A DNA stretch of 23,737 nucleotides, taken from assembly GCA_002422915.1 (NCBI GenBank), contig DITV01000001.1, positions 101,038 to 124,774 of the forward strand, written 5' to 3'. Positions 20,854 through 23,737 of this stretch are shown piece by piece. Made by a program: the position numbers and the translations under genes. Positions within the stretch are counted from its first letter, which is position 1. Every line of letters begins with the position of its first letter. The notes under the pieces were generated by a model, which saw only the letters and a list, made by a program, of their open reading frames with translations, ran no database searches and was not told where the DNA came from. This stretch comes from Candidatus Saccharibacteria bacterium UBA6175 (GTDB lineage Bacteria > Patescibacteriota > Saccharimonadia > Saccharimonadales > Saccharimonadaceae).

Positions 20854-21111
20854 TTACTGCATGATTATGTTGTTCGTGATCTCTGCGATTTCGAGCTGAA
20901 CTTTCAGAATCCATAGTTGTGTAAAAGCGATGAATCCAAGGAGAATTGTCCAGTACAGCGTTTGTTTGGTGAATTTGAACTCGGTGAAGTTTTCATCATA
21001 TTTATACAACTTAAACGATTTCATCTCTTCGCCCTTCTTTTTTGTCGGAGCTTTTTTTGCCGTTGGCTTACGAGCGGACGTCGCTTTTTTTGTTGTCTTC
21101 TTTGCCACCAT
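20854..21111 (-). CDS. Lys/Ala-rich single-pass membrane protein, unknown function
   Basis: An 85-residue protein. Residues 1-30 are rich in Lys, Ala and Thr (AKKTTKKATSARKPTAKKAPTKKK), like the basic tails of DNA- or RNA-associated proteins. Residues about 47-70 form one hydrophobic helix (FTKQTLYWTILLGFIAFTQLW). The basic tail would stay in the cytoplasm. AAGGA lies 9 nt before the ATG at 21111. The gene is downstream of the VanY-type peptidase on the same strand, with its own likely promoter between them. No family recognised. Confidence 0.72.
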   Translation of the reverse strand: MVAKKTTKKATSARKPTAKKAPTKKKGEEMKSFKLYKYDENFTEFKFTKQTLYWTILLGFIAFTQLWILKVQLEIAEITNNIIMQ

Positions 21112-21148
21112 GTGAAAGATTCCTTATATTATTTCGCTTATGCCTGCT

Positions 21149-21177
21149 ATTATCGGCTATTGACGCCGTGTACGCAA
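21149..21177 (-). promoter_or_regulatory. Putative minus-strand promoter TTGCGT-17-GATAAT
   Basis: On the minus strand TTGCGT (complement of 21172-21177), 17-bp spacer and GATAAT (complement of 21149-21154). Predicted start near 21142, giving a leader of about 30 nt that carries the AAGGA site of the 85-residue gene. Confidence 0.5.
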
Positions 21178-21183
21178 GTGTAA

Positions 21184-22086
21184 TTAATAGGTGCCGCCCG
21201 GAAGGCCCCAGTATTCTTCGAGGGTCAGAATACCTTTCGCCTTCATATCAAGAGCGACATCGGCTCCAACGTATCGGTAGTGCCACTCTTCAGCTCCATA
21301 TCCAGTAATGGCATCTTTGCCTGCGTAGTAGCGCTGAATGAAGCCGTAGGTGGCCGCGTTGGCCTGTAGCCATTGATATTCGGCGGTTGAGCCGAAGCAG
21401 CTTAGGCTACAAGACCTACTCGCATTAGCGAAGTCGATAGCAAATCCGGTTTGATGCTCACTGTAGCCTGGACGAGCACTATAGGTGTCTGCGCCGGCAG
21501 CTCCACTCACAGAAACCCAGTAATTGTACGTTGCTACTTGTGTTTGGTAGGAGCGATAGCTGCTCGTCACCGAGAGCGGAAAGCCCGCCGCTGATGCAGC
21601 TGTCATCAGCTGTTCGAAGCTCGGTGCTACCTTTGCGCTAATCGTTGCGCCTCTCACTGTTACAAGATCGGAGGGTGCATAGGAGAGTGGCTGGATGCAG
21701 TGTTTCTTGTTCACCATAACGCCAATATCGCCTGGGTCTTTGCGGACGTCAGAGACGTTGCAGTCTGCTGGATTTACAACGCTGGCAGCATTTGACGGGT
21801 TAGACAATATTACCTCGGCCGTCTCTGCTGCGACGGCCAGCCTCCGGGCCTTTTCCTCTGCTTCGTTTCGGGCGATAATTTGTTGCAACGTTTCGTCGAG
21901 CGCTGCGATCTCTCTTTGCGCTTCAGCTAATCGATTTGCGGTCGCGGCATCAATCGTGACAGTAAACCAACGAATGGTCAGCAAAGAGGCGGTCGTCAGT
22001 ACGACGATAATAGAGATGGTTAGCCAATAGGTGCGGAAAAAGCGTCGAATCAACGGTTGTTTCGCCGGTTTTTGCGACAGTATCAT
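21184..22086 (-). CDS. Membrane-anchored VanY-family D-alanyl-D-alanine carboxypeptidase
   Basis: A 300-residue exported zinc peptidase of the VanY/peptidase M15 family, which trims the terminal D-Ala of peptidoglycan stem peptides outside the membrane. Residues about 19-43 are a single membrane anchor after a basic start. A short coiled-coil-like region (about 50-90) follows. The catalytic domain holds SSYRSYQTQ, ARPGYSEHQTGFAIDF with zinc ligands His211 and Asp218, and EEWHYRYVG with catalytic-type Glu266 and zinc ligand His269. The usual EPWH reads EEWH. Four cysteines, including a CSLSC pair, could form disulfides; this contrasts with the cysteine-poor cytosolic proteins nearby. There is no Shine-Dalgarno, and an extended -10 lies 6 nt before the ATG, so it is predicted leaderless. 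Confidence 0.92.
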   Translation of the reverse strand: MILSQKPAKQPLIRRFFRTYWLTISIIVVLTTASLLTIRWFTVTIDAATANRLAEAQREIAALDETLQQIIARNEAEEKARRLAVAAETAEVILSNPSNAASVVNPADCNVSDVRKDPGDIGVMVNKKHCIQPLSYAPSDLVTVRGATISAKVAPSFEQLMTAASAAGFPLSVTSSYRSYQTQVATYNYWVSVSGAAGADTYSARPGYSEHQTGFAIDFANASRSCSLSCFGSTAEYQWLQANAATYGFIQRYYAGKDAITGYGAEEWHYRYVGADVALDMKAKGILTLEEYWGLPGGTY

Positions 22087-22092
22087 GCATGT

Positions 22093-22101
22093 AGTATAGC
22101 A
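22093..22101 (-). promoter_or_regulatory. Extended -10 promoter TGCTATACT of the VanY gene, leaderless
   Basis: On the minus strand TATACT (complement of 22093-22098) is preceded by TGC (complement of 22099-22101) and ends 6 nt before the ATG at 22086. No good -35 is seen, consistent with an extended -10 promoter. Confidence 0.65.
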
Positions 22102-22146
22102 GGCATTGCTGTGCCACGAGTGAGCTTTCGACCTCTATTCTTACCC

Positions 22147-22175
22147 TTGACGAACAGACGAAAATTTGCTACGAT
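22147..22175 (+). promoter_or_regulatory. Promoter of rplC-rplD-rplW, TTGACG-17-TACGAT with extended -10
   Basis: The -35 TTGACG (22147-22152), 17-bp spacer and -10 TACGAT (22170-22175), preceded by TGC. Transcription should begin near 22182, giving a leader of 111 nt. Confidence 0.82.
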
Positions 22176-22181
22176 ACAACG

Positions 22182-22292
22182 GTAACATTTACGAAAATAA
22201 CAAACGTTCTTGGTGAATTGGTAAGTCCAACCCCTCTCAGTGAGTAAGGATACTGCCAGCCACCAAGAATTTTAAGTGGGAGTAAGAAGGCA
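22182..22292 (+). promoter_or_regulatory. Structured leader of the rplC operon, possible three-way junction
   Basis: A 9-bp closing stem TTCTTGGTG (22207-22215) and CACCAAGAA (22261-22269) encloses two smaller stems: TTGG/CCAA (22218-22221/22227-22230), and CAGT with ACTG further on. TTTT directly follows the closing stem. The ribosome-binding region GGGAGTAAGAAGG follows. The layout suits ribosomal-protein autoregulation, but no known leader class is claimed. Confidence 0.55.
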
Positions 22293-22907
22293 ATGAAAGC
22301 ACTTCTCGGTACCAAAATTGGTATGACCCAAATCATCAGCGAAGATGGCAAGGCAGTTCCTGTCACGCTTATTAAAGCTGGTCCTGTGACTGTGACTCAG
22401 GTAAAGTCTGTCGACACCGACGGATATAGCGCAGTCCAAGTAGGATTTGAAGAGGGTAAGAACCTGAGCAAGGCCGTCGCTGGGCACGTTAAGGCCAGCA
22501 CCGCAACACCGAAGCACATTCGGGAATTTCGTGTCGACACTCTACCTGAAGAGGTAGCTGTCGGTAACACTATTGATGTCTCTGCCTTCGAGATCGGTGA
22601 CCTCGTTGACGCAACAGGCACCAGCAAGGGCAAAGGCTTCGCTGGAAACATTAAACGCCACAACTTTAACCGTCACAAAAAGACGCACGGTGGTAAGGGA
22701 AACACTCGTAAGCCGGGTTCTATCGGCTCGATGTACCCACAAAAAGTCTTCAAAGGAAAGCGAATGGCTGGCCGTATGGGCCACGACCAGGTCACTGTTA
22801 AGAATCTCGTTGTCACCTACATCGACGTCGAGAACAATCTTATCGGTCTCCGTGGCGCCGTTCCTGGTCCTAAGAAGGGCTTGATCGTGATTGGAGGAAA
22901 AGCATAA
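22293..22907 (+). CDS. rplC: 50S ribosomal protein L3
   Basis: A 204-residue L3, one of the first proteins in 50S assembly, reaching into the peptidyl-transferase centre. It opens with the family block LLGTKIGMTQIISEDGKAVPVTLIKAGP. The characteristic extension THGGKGNTRKPGSIG is followed by VFKGKRMAGRMGHDQVTVKNL. At the E. coli Gln150 methylation site (MAGQMG) this protein has Arg (MAGRMG), so a PrmB-type modification is not expected. The stop overlaps the rplD start (TAATG). No cysteine was seen. Confidence 0.98.
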   Translation: MKALLGTKIGMTQIISEDGKAVPVTLIKAGPVTVTQVKSVDTDGYSAVQVGFEEGKNLSKAVAGHVKASTATPKHIREFRVDTLPEEVAVGNTIDVSAFEIGDLVDATGTSKGKGFAGNIKRHNFNRHKKTHGGKGNTRKPGSIGSMYPQKVFKGKRMAGRMGHDQVTVKNLVVTYIDVENNLIGLRGAVPGPKKGLIVIGGKA

Positions 22908-23530
22908 TGGCTACAACAACGACAACTGCAGCCGACAAAGCATCAGCACTGCCAAAAGAAGTGTTTGGACTCGAAGTCACCAATCATGAACTATTGAAGC
23001 TTGCGTACGATTCGTACCTCGCAAACAGCCGCACTGCAAGTGCGACCACCAAGACTCGTGGACTTGTCCGCGGCGGTGGTAAGAAGCCATGGAAGCAGAA
23101 GGGAACTGGACGTGCTCGTTTCGGTTCATCTCGTAACCCAATCTGGCGCGGTGGTGGTATCGTCTTCGGCCCACTCGGAAACGAAAACTACACAAAGAAG
23201 ATCTCAACAACCGCAAAACGACAGGCAATTCGACAGGCTTTGAGCCTTGCGAACCAAGCAAAGAAGGTCCACGTTCTAGACGTGAAGACCACAGGCAAGA
23301 CCGCTGAAGTCGTTGCCTTCCTCGAGAAGAACAAGCTCAACCGTAAAGTGTTGATTGTTGTTGAAGAGAAGACACCAGAACTACTTCGTGCTACGAACAA
23401 TATCCAAAACGTTCTGTTAGCAAGCACAAAGTACTTGAACGTCTACCACATCTTGAACGCAGATGCGATCGTGCTGTCAAAGTCATCATTGCCAACGCTC
23501 AAGAGCTGGCTCGTAAAGGAGGAGGCGTAA
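22907..23530 (+). CDS. rplD: 50S ribosomal protein L4
   Basis: A 207-residue L4, which lines the exit tunnel with L22. The globular part and the long tunnel loop are clear: SATTKTRGLVRGGGKKPWKQ then KGTGRARFGSSRNPIWRGGG and FGPLGNENYTKK. The N-terminus has an extra run of Thr and Ala (ATTTTTAADKASA). The ribosome-binding site GGAGG lies in the end of rplC. Its own last codons (KEEA) are encoded by the ribosome-binding site of the next gene. In E. coli L4 represses the S10 operon, and the structured leader ahead of rplC could be its target here; that is inference. Confidence 0.98.
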   Translation: MATTTTTAADKASALPKEVFGLEVTNHELLKLAYDSYLANSRTASATTKTRGLVRGGGKKPWKQKGTGRARFGSSRNPIWRGGGIVFGPLGNENYTKKISTTAKRQAIRQALSLANQAKKVHVLDVKTTGKTAEVVAFLEKNKLNRKVLIVVEEKTPELLRATNNIQNVLLASTKYLNVYHILNADAIVLSKSSLPTLKSWLVKEEA

Positions 23531-23531
23531 T

Positions 23532-23737
23532 ATGATTGCCCCTATTCTCGTGACTCCAGTCACTACTGAAAAAGCCTATGGCCAGAGCCAAAAGAACGTC
23601 TACGTCTTTAGCGCTCCTGTGAGTGCCAACAAGCAACAAATTAGCCGGGCAATTGAAGCCCAGTACGGTGTTAAAGTTGGCCGCATCAAAACACTCGTTC
23701 AATCTGGAAAAGCGATTCGTTTCTCTCGTGGAAAGAA
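23532..23737 (+). CDS. rplW: 50S ribosomal protein L23, 5' part, cut by the window end
   Basis: The frame runs open to the end of the window (68 complete codons). The N-terminus PILVTPVTTEKAYG is the L23 signature, followed by VYVFSAPVSANKQQISRAIEAQYGVKV, where the family has a conserved NK..I..AIE..f.VkV pattern. L23 lies at the exit tunnel and is the docking site of trigger factor, which is encoded earlier in this window. It starts one base after rplD, behind AAGGAGGAGGCG. Confidence 0.95.
   Translation, partial: MIAPILVTPVTTEKAYGQSQKNVYVFSAPVSANKQQISRAIEAQYGVKVGRIKTLVQSGKAIRFSRGK

Noticed and set aside
1..23737. CRISPR arrays, insertion sequences, prophage or integron parts
   Set aside because: No regularly spaced repeats, transposase motifs or long terminal inverted repeats were seen on either strand.

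Overview
The window looks like a core housekeeping region of a Candidatus Saccharibacteria (TM7) or closely related CPR bacterium. The reasons are a compact genome with short intergenic gaps, mid-range GC (about 50% in the core genes), an actinobacterial-like coiled-coil insertion in RpoC, very cysteine-poor core proteins, and normal use of TGA as a stop. The lineage is inferred from protein character only; there is no rRNA here.

Layout: positions 1-66 are the 3' part of a tRNA-Leu(CAG). Next come four short-spaced plus-strand genes: a SpoU-type RNA methyltransferase, an unknown protein, trigger factor (tig) and clpP. The clpP gene has a perfect CIRCE operator. Two small GC-rich membrane-protein genes follow (3398-3967). 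Then rpoB-rpoC, rpsL-rpsG, an unknown gene (12676-13653), fusA, an unknown gene with a possible winged-helix segment (15938-17356), a two-gene operon of a RadC-like protein without metal ligands plus a HEPN-like protein (17446-18632), and tuf. A small GC-rich minus-strand gene lies between tuf and rpsJ. After rpsJ a symmetric terminator serves rpsJ and two minus-strand genes, a small membrane protein and a VanY-type D,D-carboxypeptidase. The window ends with rplC-rplD-rplW (partial). The classical str and S10 operons are therefore present but broken up by independent transcription units.

Expression falls into two classes. Core translation and transcription genes (rpoB, rpsL, fusA, tuf, rpsJ, rplC) have promoters placed 58-154 nt upstream and often structured leaders. 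Eight other genes (127, 765, tig, clpP, 12676, 15938, 17446, and the minus-strand VanY gene) have a -10 box 6-8 nt before the ATG and no Shine-Dalgarno, which predicts leaderless mRNAs.

The most notable protein-level signals are: RpoC has lost all eight cysteines of both conserved zinc sites in gapless alignment with the E. coli sequence as I remember it; EF-G has a changed guanine-recognition pocket (G4 NKxD reads NKIN and G5 GSA reads GGD) while EF-Tu is conventional; ribosomal protein S12 has Pro at the streptomycin-resistance Lys position; and the RadC-like/HEPN pair is a candidate uncharacterised RNase module. No CRISPR array, transposon or phage genes were seen.
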